Counted from the first letter of the stretch, positions 37,501 through 46,894 are shown. The stretch: DNA of 64,000 nt from G963664935 sp963664935 (GCA_963664935.2 CAXXSE010000001.1:124001-188000), one strand, 5' to 3'. The notes: generated by a model not told the origin, from the letters alone. A program made the numbers and translations.

Positions 37501-37519
37501 AGAAGATACAATATCTTCT
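37501..37519 (+). promoter_or_regulatory. 19-bp palindrome upstream of the aldo/keto reductase
   Basis: AGAAGATA-CAA-TATCTTCT, a perfect inverted repeat ending 34 bp before the GTG start at 37554. It is placed and shaped like an operator for a dimeric regulator. No regulator gene is close. Confidence 0.5.
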
Positions 37520-37553
37520 ATTTTCTAATTTGAAAATAATAGGAGGGTAGTCC

Positions 37554-38417
37554 GTGAAAAGAGAGATAAACGATACAGGAATAATGGTTAGCCCGATCGG
37601 TCTTGGGGGGATACCCTTATCGATTGACGGACGGCCGTACGAAGATCAGGCGTTCAAAGTCATCGAAGCATTTGTCGAAGGTGGCGGGAATTTTATTGAT
37701 ACCGCGAACGTATATTGCCTGGATAATTCCGATCTTGGCCACAATGAAAGGCTGATCCACAAAGCTTTGAAACAGCTTGGTCAAAGGGAAGCGGTTACGG
37801 TCGCCACCAAAGGCGGTTTAACGAGGCCGGGGGGACGTTGGGAAGTGAACGGATCCCCGGAATTTCTCCGCCAGTCTTGTGAACAAAGCCTCAAAGACCT
37901 GAATACCGAGATAATCACTTTATATCAGCTTCATGCTGTGGACCCCCATACCCATTTTCTGGATTCTCTAGAAGAGCTGGTTCGCCTTAAGGAAGAAGGG
38001 AAAATTATGCACATCGGTCTGTCGAACGTTTCGGCGGGACATCTTAAAACCGCAATAACGCACACGACTGTGGCATCGGTACAAAACCGCTGTAATCCTT
38101 TCTGCAAAACCGATCTCGATAGTGGCATGATCGACCTGTGCTCGGACAATCAGGTAACCTATATTCCTTACAGTCCCGTAGGTGGACACCACGGCCATGT
38201 TCGCCTTCCTGAACAGTCGACGTTAAAGAAATTAGCCGAAAAATATGTTGAATCCAGTTATTGCATCGCCTTAGCGTGGTTATTGCAACAAGGCGAACAC
38301 ATCCTCCCCATTCCCGGTGCAAGTCGAGTCGAAAGCGTCAGGGACAGTGCACGGGCTGTGACAATCACATTACAACCCGAAGATATTAAGGCAATCGATT
38401 CTATTCCCGATGACTAA
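37554..38417 (+). CDS. aldo/keto reductase
   Basis: 287 residues, GTG start after aggagggtag. The tetrad residues are Asp49 and Tyr54 (FIDTANVY), Lys86 (ATKGG) and His127 (YQLHAVD). The NADPH-binding part near the C-terminus is IPIPGASRVESVRDSAR. A (beta/alpha)8 barrel enzyme reducing aldehydes; the lack of a long loop A fits the bacterial general-stress type. Under likely control of the palindrome at 37501. Confidence 0.9.
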   Translation: MKREINDTGIMVSPIGLGGIPLSIDGRPYEDQAFKVIEAFVEGGGNFIDTANVYCLDNSDLGHNERLIHKALKQLGQREAVTVATKGGLTRPGGRWEVNGSPEFLRQSCEQSLKDLNTEIITLYQLHAVDPHTHFLDSLEELVRLKEEGKIMHIGLSNVSAGHLKTAITHTTVASVQNRCNPFCKTDLDSGMIDLCSDNQVTYIPYSPVGGHHGHVRLPEQSTLKKLAEKYVESSYCIALAWLLQQGEHILPIPGASRVESVRDSARAVTITLQPEDIKAIDSIPDD

Positions 38418-38565
38418 TACAGTTTCTAAACCTCGAAACGAAAAATAATAAGTAGTGTCGTAAAAATTCTATCTAGCGACAATTTCCATTCTCCTACCCT
38501 GCTTTTATTGAATTTGGAAAAAGTATTCCTATGACCGCTTGCGGTCGTTTTGGCTCATTCGCACT

Positions 38566-38601
38566 CCGATCAAACCCAACAAGATCGGTCTGTTTGATCG
38601 G
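38566..38601. repeat. perfect 10-bp inverted repeat with 16-bp loop
   Basis: CCGATCAAAC ... GTTTGATCGG in the gap after the aldo/keto reductase. No T tract, so not a typical terminator. Confidence 0.4.
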
Positions 38602-38843
38602 GCCTGAGCTGGACCCGATTAGGCCGGTTTTATAAACTTGATTAGAAGACACAGCTTCTGAATATCGATAGACCCGATGACGGTTAACAAAGCTAGTTTA
38701 TGATTCAGAATCATGGCTCGAGTAGTCTAACTTCATAATAATGCAGGTTAAACTGAATTTGGAAAATTCGGTTGCTGGTGCTTGTTCTGGATTCTATCGG
38801 ATTTCGACGAATGTCTGGGTGGCTGTTGGTGTCCAACAAATAT

Positions 38844-40040
38844 ATGAAACGAAGTTTTGAGCATCTCGTCTATCACCTGGGCATTACACTCGTGCTACTT
38901 GGTTCCTGCACTCCGGTGCAAACCATAACACAAAGATATCCCTCTTGGGGTGAAGAAGTTTTACTGCCGATTCCGGAACACAAAACAAAACTTCATCTGC
39001 GTATTGCGATGCCAAAGCAACCTGCTTTTGCATCAGCCTGTATACTCATTGTCCATGGCATGAATGAATACGTTGGCCGCTATGTGGACGTTGCGGAGTT
39101 TTTTTCTGAAAAGTATATCGTTGCCGGGGTGGATCTACGCGGCCATGGGTTAACGAACCCGGTTTTGTTCGAGGCCGACCGAGCGATTGCTCGCGGGGCA
39201 AATTCATTTGATGCCGGCGAAGCATTTTTGGCGCAGTCTGAATTGACGGATTTGGAGCCGATGCGCCAAGATCTGGATACCGCTTTGCAGTATCTTGCCC
39301 AGGTTTGTGACCAAACCAGCAGCGTCCGCCCGCTGCCGCTGTTCATAGTGTCGCATAGCTTAGGGTCGCTGGTAACCGCCTCTTATTTGACGAATTCCAC
39401 CCGGGAACATAATGTTATACAACGCGTTGGAGGCGTTATTTTCAGCGGCCCGGCATTTTCCGTCACCCGGGTTCCGGGATGGCAGGGGTGGTTTCAAAAT
39501 CCGTTTATCCGGTTTTCCTTTCACACACACGAGCATTTTTTAACGCCGCATAGCCAGCCATGGCCAGAAATGGCGTTAAATCAGATCGTTTCGTTCATTT
39601 CTGTCCCCATCCAGGACGGTTTTATCGAGGTATTTTCGTTGCCCCTGATGCGCCGAATATTCTCTCCCAAAACCCCCGGTTGGGTTGTCGAATATCTAAG
39701 CAATTGGGACGAAGAAAGACAACGCCACCGAGCCGATAATTACATCATTCGACAGACGATTTTGAACTATGTACTGGGCGTTGAGAAGGAGATTATTAAA
39801 TTTCGGCGCGAGATGGCGCATTTCACAACTCCATACTTTCTAATTTATTCAGCCCATGACCCAATCACGCCCGCGTGGGGTATGCATGATTTTGCCACCG
39901 CCAGCTTTGAAAACCACCCGGACAACGAACTGTTAGGATTTCCTGATCAGAATCATCATGAACAACTTTTTTCAGCACCGCCCCTAAACCATCAACTTCT
40001 ACAAAAAATCGACCGATGGATCTCAAAGCGCTTGGCTTGA
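38844..40040 (+). CDS. lysophospholipase-like alpha/beta hydrolase, lipoprotein
   Basis: 398 residues from the ATG at 38844, chosen because it opens MKRSFEHLVYHLGITLVLLG with lipobox LGSC. The hydrolase fold has ILIVHGMNEYVGRY (oxyanion), VAGVDLRGHGLT, FIVSHSLGS (nucleophile Ser), IYSAHDPITP (acid Asp) and DQNHHEQL (His). This is the serine-aminopeptidase S33/monoacylglycerol-lipase plan, acting on lysophospholipids or monoglycerides at the outer envelope. Confidence 0.85.
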   Translation: MKRSFEHLVYHLGITLVLLGSCTPVQTITQRYPSWGEEVLLPIPEHKTKLHLRIAMPKQPAFASACILIVHGMNEYVGRYVDVAEFFSEKYIVAGVDLRGHGLTNPVLFEADRAIARGANSFDAGEAFLAQSELTDLEPMRQDLDTALQYLAQVCDQTSSVRPLPLFIVSHSLGSLVTASYLTNSTREHNVIQRVGGVIFSGPAFSVTRVPGWQGWFQNPFIRFSFHTHEHFLTPHSQPWPEMALNQIVSFISVPIQDGFIEVFSLPLMRRIFSPKTPGWVVEYLSNWDEERQRHRADNYIIRQTILNYVLGVEKEIIKFRREMAHFTTPYFLIYSAHDPITPAWGMHDFATASFENHPDNELLGFPDQNHHEQLFSAPPLNHQLLQKIDRWISKRLA

Positions 40041-40382
40041 ATGAGCCTTTCTTAACGAGAATAAAACTCATCTCTGTTGACGCTGAAACGAAAGCATCCT
40101 CGACCACGATGGTTCGGGATGTGCCTTCTTTTTGAGGCTTATGGTTACCCGGTGGGATCTGAAAAGTATTCCGGGGCATTGGAGATATCCTTCCATAAAT
40201 TCGGGCCTTCGCGATTTTCGCCCAAGCACCGTTTTTCCATCCCGAGGTACAGAATAAACTGAGAGAGATCGGTCAGGGAGATCCAGCGATATTTCGAGAG
40301 TATCATCATTCGAGAAAGTGTTTTCATGCCAAAAGGAGCACGTCTTCCCGGTCCATTTTAAAATACAGCTTCAGTTGCGTGA
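40041..40382. other. 342-bp gap, no gene recognised
   Basis: Nothing supported on either strand. Confidence 0.35.
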
Positions 40383-41159
40383 ATGTTAGAACAAACCGCC
40401 CAATTCAGGTTTTATGAGGAACTAAACGATTTTTTTCCAGCCGAAAGGCGAAAGTGGTCGATCGATTATCGATTCAAGGGCAGTCCTGCCATCAAAGACC
40501 CAATTGAAGCGTTGGGCGTTCCTCATACCGAGGTTGATTTAATCATCGTAAACGGTGAGTCGGTGGGATTCAAATACCGTTTGCAGCAAAGTGATCGTGT
40601 CGCCGTCTATCCGGTTTTCGAAAGTTTTGATATTTCGCCCCTCGTCAAACTTCGGGAGCTACCGCTCCGCAAAACCAGTTTCGTTGTCGATGTGCATTTG
40701 GGCAAACTAGCTCGGCTGCTACGGCTGTTAGGCTTTGATACCCAGTATCTAAATAACTATGAAGATGCGGAAATTGTTAATATTTCGGTTGCCCAAAAGC
40801 GGATCATTTTAACCCGGGACAGGCGCTTGTTATTTGCCAAGGCAATCACCCATGGCTATTGGCTTCGGTCGATGCAGGCGGAACAACAAGTCCAAGAGGT
40901 TTTGCAACGTTTTGATCTATTCTCACAAATCAAAGCGTTCCACCGGTGTTTATTGTGTAACGGAAAAATTAATCCGGTTGAAAAGGAAGACATTTCACAC
41001 CTTATGGAGCCGAAAACCCGCATCTATTGCGAGGACTTTTTTCAGTGTGAAGGCTGCGAGAAAATTTATTGGAAAGGTTCCCACGTAGAGCATATGAAAA
41101 AAACATTGTCACGGCTGTTAGGCGCGGGCGCGGACCCGTTCGGCCAAGGCCAACCCTAA
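40383..41159 (+). CDS. Mut7-C RNase domain protein with N-terminal ubiquitin-like domain
   Basis: 258 residues. About 85 residues at the N-terminus have a MoaD/ThiS-like ubiquitin plan (VDLIIVNGESVGFKYRLQQSD), then the Mut7-C domain: SFVVDVHLGKLARLLRLLGFDTQYL, IILTRDRRLL and KRIILTRD-type acid residues for a PIN-like nuclease. A zinc ribbon follows (CLLC at about 199-202 and CEGC at about 222-225). The family is thought to cut RNA; its role is open. Confidence 0.9.
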   Translation: MLEQTAQFRFYEELNDFFPAERRKWSIDYRFKGSPAIKDPIEALGVPHTEVDLIIVNGESVGFKYRLQQSDRVAVYPVFESFDISPLVKLRELPLRKTSFVVDVHLGKLARLLRLLGFDTQYLNNYEDAEIVNISVAQKRIILTRDRRLLFAKAITHGYWLRSMQAEQQVQEVLQRFDLFSQIKAFHRCLLCNGKINPVEKEDISHLMEPKTRIYCEDFFQCEGCEKIYWKGSHVEHMKKTLSRLLGAGADPFGQGQP

Positions 41160-41329
41160 ATGATGAAATCACGTTTGGGGTAGGAATTTTTGCGTATAAT
41201 TCTACGGGCTTAGACTCGTTCGATGTTCTTGCTCTTTATTAGGCTTTTGACGTTCTATCGCCAGCTTTCGGTTTGGATTGAGGACGTTGGTTTTAAAGGC
41301 GCTCGATTTTGTTTTTAAACCGATCATCG

Positions 41330-41521
41330 CCTAGGAGGCTTGTATAAAGAGAATAGGAGTCATTACGAGGGGAAGCGGTTTTAAGTCAGATTTTTCGATT
41401 AAATGATGAAATACTCCCTTGTATTTCACCCCGCTGGTGTCGCTACGCGGTCCTAATTTGCTCAAGGCAAATTAGTGATGCGAATAGTGGCCCCTCGCGA
41501 CGAAAGTTGTGAGAAATGCGG
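41330..41521. mobile_element. MITE chimera
   Basis: It starts ctaggaggct (as the 51818 family), has a middle with gatgaaatac-ccc-gtatttcac, and ends cgacgaaagttgtgagaaatgcgga (as the 2175 family). It abuts the start of the TIGR02466 gene, whose upstream region it has probably replaced. Confidence 0.65.
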
Positions 41522-41559
41522 ACTAGGTGGGCGAATTCAATTCAGACAAACAGTCTTTT

Positions 41560-42204
41560 ATGATGACGATGTCGCATCAATGGATAGAAAGTTCCGATGT
41601 ACTGCCGATTTTTCCAACTCTTGTCTGGAAAGTTCAACTCACTTCCGGGGCACTAGAGGCCGTGAATGGAAAGATCCTAGAAGCGCTCAAAATACTTCGC
41701 CCATCGGACGACGATTTTGTTTCTTCAGAAGGCTGGCAATCGAATAAAAATCTGCACAAGCTAGATGAGTTCCGTGAATTGGCGTCATACATCAATGATA
41801 CAGCTACAACTATTCTGCAATTTTTGAAAATAGGTTACGATGCTTTCGAAATCACCGGTTGCTGGGCCAACATAAATCCAGCAGGCGCCTCGCACAGGAG
41901 ACATAGTCATCCAAACAACTTTCTAAGCGGTGTTTACTATGTCCAAACAGGGGCAGGGGGAGATACAATTAATTTCCATGATCCGAGAATTCAAACGGGC
42001 ATTATAAGACCGCCCGTTACAGAACTTACGGCGGAAAATACCGATCAGGTTGTAGTGAAAGTGAGCAACGGTACTCTCCTCATTTTTCCGGCTTACTTAC
42101 AACATTCTGTCGATTCGAATAGGAGTGGGGAAGAAAGAATAAGCATTAGTTTTAACATTATGTTCTCGTCGTTTACTGAAAACCTCAGTAAGCCTTTATG
42201 GTAA
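41560..42204 (+). CDS. putative 2OG-Fe(II) oxygenase, TIGR02466 family
   Basis: About 214 residues from the ATG at 41560 (ATG 41569 gives MSHQWIESSD). Typical parts: FPTLVWKVQL at the start, WANINPAGASHRRHSHPNNFLSGVYYVQ in the centre, and IFPAYLQHSVDSN followed by RISISFNI near the end. The His-x-His/Pro stretch and QHSV supply the iron ligands; the RISISF strand carries the 2OG-binding Arg. Function unknown in the family; often virus- or island-associated. Confidence 0.85.
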   Translation: MMTMSHQWIESSDVLPIFPTLVWKVQLTSGALEAVNGKILEALKILRPSDDDFVSSEGWQSNKNLHKLDEFRELASYINDTATTILQFLKIGYDAFEITGCWANINPAGASHRRHSHPNNFLSGVYYVQTGAGGDTINFHDPRIQTGIIRPPVTELTAENTDQVVVKVSNGTLLIFPAYLQHSVDSNRSGEERISISFNIMFSSFTENLSKPLW

Positions 42205-42263
42205 CTGCCACCGTGTAGTTATAAAAATAAAATTCTAATATTGCAAACCCTGATGCTCAGACG

Positions 42264-42542
42264 TTAAAGTCGCTTGCCAGCCAAAGTCGGTGTTTTGTCC
42301 GTGCGGGTTTCGAGTTTCAGATAACTCAAAAGACGCACACTACCCTCCTTGTGCAGAGTTTCATGAATTTGTTCAACAGCCGCGAGGATATCCGACAGCT
42401 CCCCTTCAATGTCAGTCCCCGAAGCATGGGTTTCAATAATGAAGTCATGACCCTTAAGCATTTCAACCACACGCGTGACCTGCTCTCTGACGGAAACACC
42501 ACTGCACAATGGGATGACCTGTAATTCAGCGGTTGCTTTCAT
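42264..42542 (-). CDS. MTH1187-family thiamine-binding protein
   Basis: 92 residues, whole-length match to the family by eye: AELQVIPLC..VSVREQVTRVVEMLKGHDFIIETHASGTDIEGEL, then HETLHKEGSVRLLSYLKLETRTDK. A ferredoxin-like fold that binds thiamine; exported or cytoplasmic role unknown. Followed after 102 bp (upstream on the minus strand) by DUF1993. Confidence 0.9.
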   Translation of the reverse strand: MKATAELQVIPLCSGVSVREQVTRVVEMLKGHDFIIETHASGTDIEGELSDILAAVEQIHETLHKEGSVRLLSYLKLETRTDKTPTLAGKRL

Positions 42543-42644
42543 TTAAAGTGCTCAAAAAAATAAATTCAGTCCCTTTTTACTTGTTCCAATTGGTCAACAC
42601 ACAGTCACTCCGACTCCTCTTATTCCGCACTAGCCGGCTATCTC

Positions 42645-43157
42645 TTAGACCGGGTATTTCCCGATAAAGTCCGGTTTGTCTATCTCAACGCCGTTATGTC
42701 TGAGAATGTCATAGGCGGTAGTCACATGGAAATAAAAATTAGGCAGTATGAAATACTGGAGATAATCCATGCCATGGAAATCAAAGGTATACCCATGCAA
42801 CTCAAGCGTAATGGTTTTTTCATCCGTGCCATCGATCTGTTCCGGTTTAATGGATTCGAGGAAAGCGATCGTATTATTAATGCGATCATGAAACTCATAA
42901 AAGGTCCTTTCATGGTCTTCAACACTGGCGACTTCTTTTCCTGACAGCCGTTCGATACATTGCTTGGCGAGATCGCAGGTAATCTGGATCTGTTTGGATA
43001 ACGGAAACATATCTGGGGCAAGACGGCTGTTGATCAAAACTTCCGGGTCAATCTTTTTTGCTTCTGCAAATGCTTCGCCTTTTTTCAAAATCCCATTGAG
43101 ATTATTCAGAAATCGAATAAAAACCGGTACAGAAGCCTGATACATCGAAATCGCCAT
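42645..43157 (-). CDS. DUF1993 family protein
   Basis: 170 residues. Family features: SMYQASVPVFIRFLNNLNGIL, INSRLAPDMFPLSKQIQITCD, the central HERTFYEFHDRINNTIAFLESI and NFYFHVTTAYDILRHNGVEI..PDFIG. A four-helix-bundle, DinB-like cytosolic protein with a likely metal or thiol-transfer function in relatives. Normal length. Confidence 0.9.
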   Translation of the reverse strand: MAISMYQASVPVFIRFLNNLNGILKKGEAFAEAKKIDPEVLINSRLAPDMFPLSKQIQITCDLAKQCIERLSGKEVASVEDHERTFYEFHDRINNTIAFLESIKPEQIDGTDEKTITLELHGYTFDFHGMDYLQYFILPNFYFHVTTAYDILRHNGVEIDKPDFIGKYPV

Positions 43158-43985
43158 AATCGCTACCCCTAAAAAAATTTTGTTTTAATAATAACTCCGA
43201 CCCCATTGCTGTTCGCCCCCTAGTTCGTAGATAAGTCGACTAATTCTAAGAAGCTAAACGGTTTCAGTGATTTATGAATAGTAACTGTAACTTCTCAATA
43301 AGTCCGGGCAATAATAAAAACAATGACTTATACGTGTAAAAATCTCGTTATTTACGATGTTTGAATATTTTTTATCGTAAGTCATTGATAGTTGGTTTCA
43401 GGTTTAGGAAAAAAGATGGAAATCGTAGTTTCCTCCCGTTCTAACTCATTGATTTAAAGGCTTGCCTGGACTTTTGCTATGGGACAGAATATGTCGCCTT
43501 TCGGCCATTATGTAGAGCTATTCATAACGGCCGAAAGCGGAAGCTCAGTGTATCGAATTTCAATAAAGGAATGGCTTGACCCTTTCGCCCTAAAGACCAT
43601 CGTCGCCATCGAAGACCCCGTAGTCAACGCTAATATTCTTGCTCATCTCGATTTGCCCACAAGGGCACCGCCTCGTTCCAGACATTCTATCTCTCCGCGA
43701 CTGCCTAATACCAAACCGACAACCACTTCAATCCGGTTCAATCAAGATCCGATCATCCTCTTTGGCCTTCGCCTTTGAAAACAGCTAAATTTGTCAAAAT
43801 CTTTCTACTCATCGGAGATATAGTCCTCCCCAAGGGCTAATAATTCTGGTTTTAGGTCATGATTGACAAATCATTGCGCCATTGGTACTTTTTAGAATAA
43901 AAAGGTGGTTTATTTTTTCTATTCTCTTCTCGCAACTAAACGCATAGAATACCACCTCGATTGATCATCACCGATCCAGCATTAA
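43158..43985. other. 828-bp gap with inverted repeats
   Basis: No gene. Contains CAATGACTTA ... TAAGTCATTG (43321-43387), a palindromic cgcctttcggcc-attatgtag...ataacggccgaaag near 43496-43540, and at 43724-43815 a block recurring in reverse at about 63407-63510. Confidence 0.5.
43321..43387. repeat. 67-bp unit bounded by 10-bp inverted repeats
   Basis: CAATGACTTA at 43321-43330 and TAAGTCATTG at 43378-43387, perfect complement; AT-rich interior. Confidence 0.45.
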
Positions 43986-44333
43986 ATGCCCAAACCCACT
44001 GATATCACACTCCACCAGACCAGTCGTGTGCTTGAGCTCCACTTTGATGACGGCTTTACCTGCAACCTGACCTGCGAATATTTGCGCGTGCATTCACCCT
44101 CTGCAGAAGTGCGAGGTCACGGACCGGGGCAGGAGGTGTTGCAAATTGGCAAGCAGGACGTCAATATCAAAGGCATAGATCCGATCGGCAATTACGCGAT
44201 CAAACTTATATTTGACGACGGCCACGACAGCGGACTGTACAGTTGGGACATGCTGTACGATCTCGGTAAAAACTACCAGGCCAATTGGCAAATGTATTTA
44301 CAACGATTAAAAGATGCCGGCGTCGAGCGCTAG
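43986..44333 (+). CDS. DUF971 family protein
   Basis: 115 residues: PTDITLHQTSRVLELHFDDGF, CEYLRVHSPSAEVRGHGPGQ, VNIKGIDPIGNYAIKLIFDDGH.SGLYSWDMLY. This is the GBBH-like N-terminal domain, a small cytosolic domain found alone in many Gammaproteobacteria and linked to Fe-S/metal delivery in some. Complete, normal length. Confidence 0.9.
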   Translation: MPKPTDITLHQTSRVLELHFDDGFTCNLTCEYLRVHSPSAEVRGHGPGQEVLQIGKQDVNIKGIDPIGNYAIKLIFDDGHDSGLYSWDMLYDLGKNYQANWQMYLQRLKDAGVER

Positions 44334-44440
44334 GCTACAGATTTAGCCTTCACCGCAAGGACCTCCCGGGGAAACCTGACTTAGTTTTTCTGGCTAGCAA
44401 GAAGATGAAATTTGTTCACGGCTGCTTTTGGCATCAGCAA
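44330..44440 (+). pseudogene. vsr: vsr (very short patch repair endonuclease) remnant
   Basis: A 37-codon piece reads LGYRFSLHRKDLPGKPDLVF ... KMKFVHGCFWHQQ, the N-terminal hallmark of Vsr (RLHRKDLPGKPDLVFP, FVHGCFWHGH). It has no start, loses the catalytic C-terminal half and overlaps the end of DUF971. Relic of a restriction-modification locus. Confidence 0.8.
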
Positions 44441-44634
44441 CCGAATTCTGTTACACAATTATCTATTCTGTAACATGCGTCTAATCTAGCGGCACCATTT
44501 TGCCTTCATTTCTTTAGCGACGTTTTTTTCAGAATGTCTATTACGACCTCTTATATGTAAAATTTGGCCTTGATCAAACAATATTTGTTACGATCCCTTT
44601 TTCTTTAACCTTCTAATTGCGGAAGTGAAACGTA

Positions 44635-44754
44635 ATGGAACCACCGAAAAAGTCCAGTATCATTCACCAGATTGCCGTTGCAGTTGTAATTGCGTTGCTT
44701 GTCGGAAGCTCTTCACCTTGGTGGTGGACAGAGTTGCAAAAAGAAAAAAGTTAA
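44635..44754 (+). CDS. 39-residue membrane protein
   Basis: The ATG at 44635 gives MEPPKKSSIIHQIAVAVVIA, one helix, then SSPWWWTELQKEKS. The W-rich SSPWWW box after the helix marks a small-protein pattern seen in other genomes. The next gene starts 15 bp after its stop, so they are probably co-transcribed. Confidence 0.6.
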   Translation: MEPPKKSSIIHQIAVAVVIALLVGSSSPWWWTELQKEKS

Positions 44755-44769
44755 ACCCCGGAGACCCAC

Positions 44770-45291
44770 ATGAAATATGTCATACTCATCACCGCGCTTT
44801 TCATGATCACAGCCTTGGCACTGGCCAAGGAAGTCAAGACCGGGGCGCTGACCCTGAACGTACCCGACACGTGGACGCAGGAAAAGGTAAGGTCATCGAT
44901 GCGGGCGGCTCAGTTCATCGTTCCAGGCCCTGACGCCAAGCCGGAAGAAGCCGGGAAACTGGTCATTTTCTATTTCGGTTCTCAACAGGGAGGTACGGTG
45001 GACGCCAACATCCAGCGATGGGTCGGCCAGTTCGTGGAAAAAGGTCGTGACGTGAAAAAAGATCAGGGGGATTCGGTCAATGGCCAATACAACCTGGTCA
45101 ACATCACGGGCACGTACAACAAACCGTTTGGACCACCTTTTGCCCGCCAGAGCAAACCGGCGCCGGGTTATCAAATGTTGGCCATTACCGTGAATACGTC
45201 CAAAGGAAACTACTTTCTGAAATTGACCGGCCCGGTCAAAACGGTCTCCGCCGCGGAAGAGGACATGAAAAAGGCAATCGGCATAAAGTAA
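44770..45291 (+). CDS. secreted conserved hypothetical protein
   Basis: 173 residues. Signal peptide MKYVILITALFMITALALA, then KEVKTGALTLNVPDTWTQEK and SSMRAAQFIVPGP, VIFYFGSQQGGTVDANIQRWVGQF, and later QMLAITVNTSKGNYFLKLTGP. Relatives with the same W-T-x-E...MRxAQF...FGxxQGG..ANI.RW order occur in several phyla without function. Ribosome site ccggagac. Followed by a terminator at 45302. Confidence 0.8.
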   Translation: MKYVILITALFMITALALAKEVKTGALTLNVPDTWTQEKVRSSMRAAQFIVPGPDAKPEEAGKLVIFYFGSQQGGTVDANIQRWVGQFVEKGRDVKKDQGDSVNGQYNLVNITGTYNKPFGPPFARQSKPAPGYQMLAITVNTSKGNYFLKLTGPVKTVSAAEEDMKKAIGIK

Positions 45292-45301
45292 TCGTCAATC
45301 T

Positions 45302-45329
45302 ATCCGCAATCACCGCGGATACTTTTTTT
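45302..45329 (+). terminator. Rho-independent terminator
   Basis: ATCCGC-aatcacc-GCGGAT, then AC and seven T. Ends the 44635-45291 pair. Confidence 0.75.
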
Positions 45330-45451
45330 GGCGGGAAGGGAGAGCGCATTGCTTCCTAACTGTAGCGACCTTCAAACATCACTTTTTTCGACTCACAATA
45401 AATGACAATATCCCGTACTCTGGCACCACATTAAATGACAATGGACCCAGA

Positions 45452-45586
45452 TTATGTGCCAAATGTATTTGGATTGACACCCAACTCCCGGGCTGTTTGT
45501 GCAATCGGTTGATCAGATTCAATCGCTAACTTAACCGATGATTCTCTGAATTCTGATGGATATACTTTTGGTTTTTCTTGACTCAT
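45452..45586 (-). pseudogene. IS3-family OrfA remnant
   Basis: 44 codons: MSQEKPKVYPSEFRESSVKL AIE followed by QPIAQTARELGVNPNTFGT and a stop. This is the helix-turn-helix N-terminus of IS3-family OrfA (PSEFR..AVKL....QPIAQTARELGV..NTL). The rest of the element is absent. Confidence 0.8.
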
Positions 45587-45851
45587 TTTGGACACCCCTC
45601 TTTTTTGTTTATTTTACTTTAGGTTGTGTGTCCGTGTTAGTGTAGCCACTTCATCAGTGTCCGGAAAGGATCGGGAACGGAATATTAAAAATCAATTCGC
45701 AAATAATTACGCCTAAAATTTTTGCAGCCGATTGCGGGACTGTTGGGTAATTTCCGAGTTTTTTGTATTTTCGAAGTCTGTTCTAATAGCAGTTTGAGTG
45801 GCCTTGCAACCCCTCAACGATTGAAAAATTCGTTAATCTAGTTCCAACAGT

Positions 45852-45988
45852 AACCCTCTGAATGTCGCCTTTGGGTCGTTTCTTGCCTGTCAACAATGCC
45901 TAATCAATGGAATCTACCCCAATGACTCTGCAAAGGTATTAGCTGGGTATCTGTCGCAAGTATCAATGTAAGGTCTTGTCAGAGGGTT
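45852..45988. repeat. 137-bp unit bounded by AACCCTCTGA inverted repeats
   Basis: AACCCTCTGA at 45852-45861 and TCAGAGGGTT at 45979-45988 are perfect inverted repeats. One end recurs at about 843. No coding; MITE-like. Confidence 0.6.
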
Positions 45989-46089
45989 CAATCTACCTCA
46001 AGACAGCCATAGGCTCATTTTACCCGCGGGTTTTCACTTCGTTCCATTGCCAACTTGCTTGAAGCCAACCGCGTAAAGTTCCGCAAGCA

Positions 46090-46584
46090 CTATCTTCTAT
46101 TTAGCTGTACGCGGATACGTTCCAGTACCTCATATCCGGTAACGACGTGTTTTCGAATCCCGGCTGCGCGCATTTTCCGCTCCAGTTCCCGATATTCACC
46201 CCCTTCTGTCAGCTCTGCCTCGGCATCGAGGTAATCCAGTATGTATTGCAACCTGTCACCTCGGTCATATAAGCGTCGCTCCAAACTGTGTACCGCATCC
46301 TTCAATCGATGAACCTGTGCATAAAAGGAAACATTCATTCTTTCCCGCAGCATGAGTTTTGAATTCATTGCAGCAATTTTCTCAGCGATCTCATGAACCA
46401 GAGATTCATCACCAGTATCCAATGCATCTTGTGCATACCCCTCATAACCGGCGATGCGCGCTTCGAGATCATTCACATCTCGTCTGGCTCGTGTCTCTTC
46501 CGCCATTAAAGCAATCAAGTCTCGCTTTGCCTCATCAAGGCAAAAATGTGCGGATGTGTGTGAGAATTCCATATACAGATTCAT
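46090..46584 (-). CDS. PspA/IM30-like coiled-coil protein, shortened
   Basis: The start at 46584 (MNLYMEFSHTSAHFCLDEAK) is favoured by TTGGAGCCCTTT before it. 164 residues of almost pure helix: RDLIALMAEETRARRDVNDLEARIAGYE, HEIAEKIAAMNSKL, LKDAVHSLERRLYDRGDRLQY, AEAELTEGGEYRELERKMRAAGI. The order fits the PspA/IM30 coiled-coil family, but the usual amphipathic first helix is missing or changed. It may act in membrane stress. A 10-bp inverted repeat (46616-46654) sits upstream. Confidence 0.65.
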   Translation of the reverse strand: MNLYMEFSHTSAHFCLDEAKRDLIALMAEETRARRDVNDLEARIAGYEGYAQDALDTGDESLVHEIAEKIAAMNSKLMLRERMNVSFYAQVHRLKDAVHSLERRLYDRGDRLQYILDYLDAEAELTEGGEYRELERKMRAAGIRKHVVTGYEVLERIRVQLNRR

Positions 46585-46615
46585 AAAGGGCTCCAATAAT
46601 ACGATATGGAACACA

Positions 46616-46654
46616 ACATATTATGTCAGAGCTTACCGCTTCAACATAATATGT
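46616..46654. promoter_or_regulatory. inverted repeat upstream of the PspA-like gene
   Basis: ACATATTATG at 46616-46625 and CATAATATGT at 46645-46654 form a perfect 10-bp inverted repeat with a 19-bp loop, 32 bp before the start codon. Could be an operator pair or a leader hairpin. Confidence 0.4.
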
Positions 46655-46894
46655 CAAATGATTTTGAGCTAATGACTTGGTCTTAAGCTCAGAGTTAATC
46701 TCACTCAGATCGGATAGGGTGGACTTGAAGCGTGGTCGTCTCAAAACGGCTAGGAGCTGTCATTCGACCGAAATGCTAATATGCGTCAAATCAACCGCCA
46801 TAAAACCCCATTTTGCATTTGTCACCGTAGCAATTTATCGGATCTTTAACATATGTTTGTTTATCTAAAACCGGCGTTTATTTTTCCTGGATTG

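Noticed and set aside
43620..43778. Protein-like HLDLPTRAPPRS frame, also echoed near 12290
   Set aside because: Repeat-derived, no start, no consistent frame between copies.
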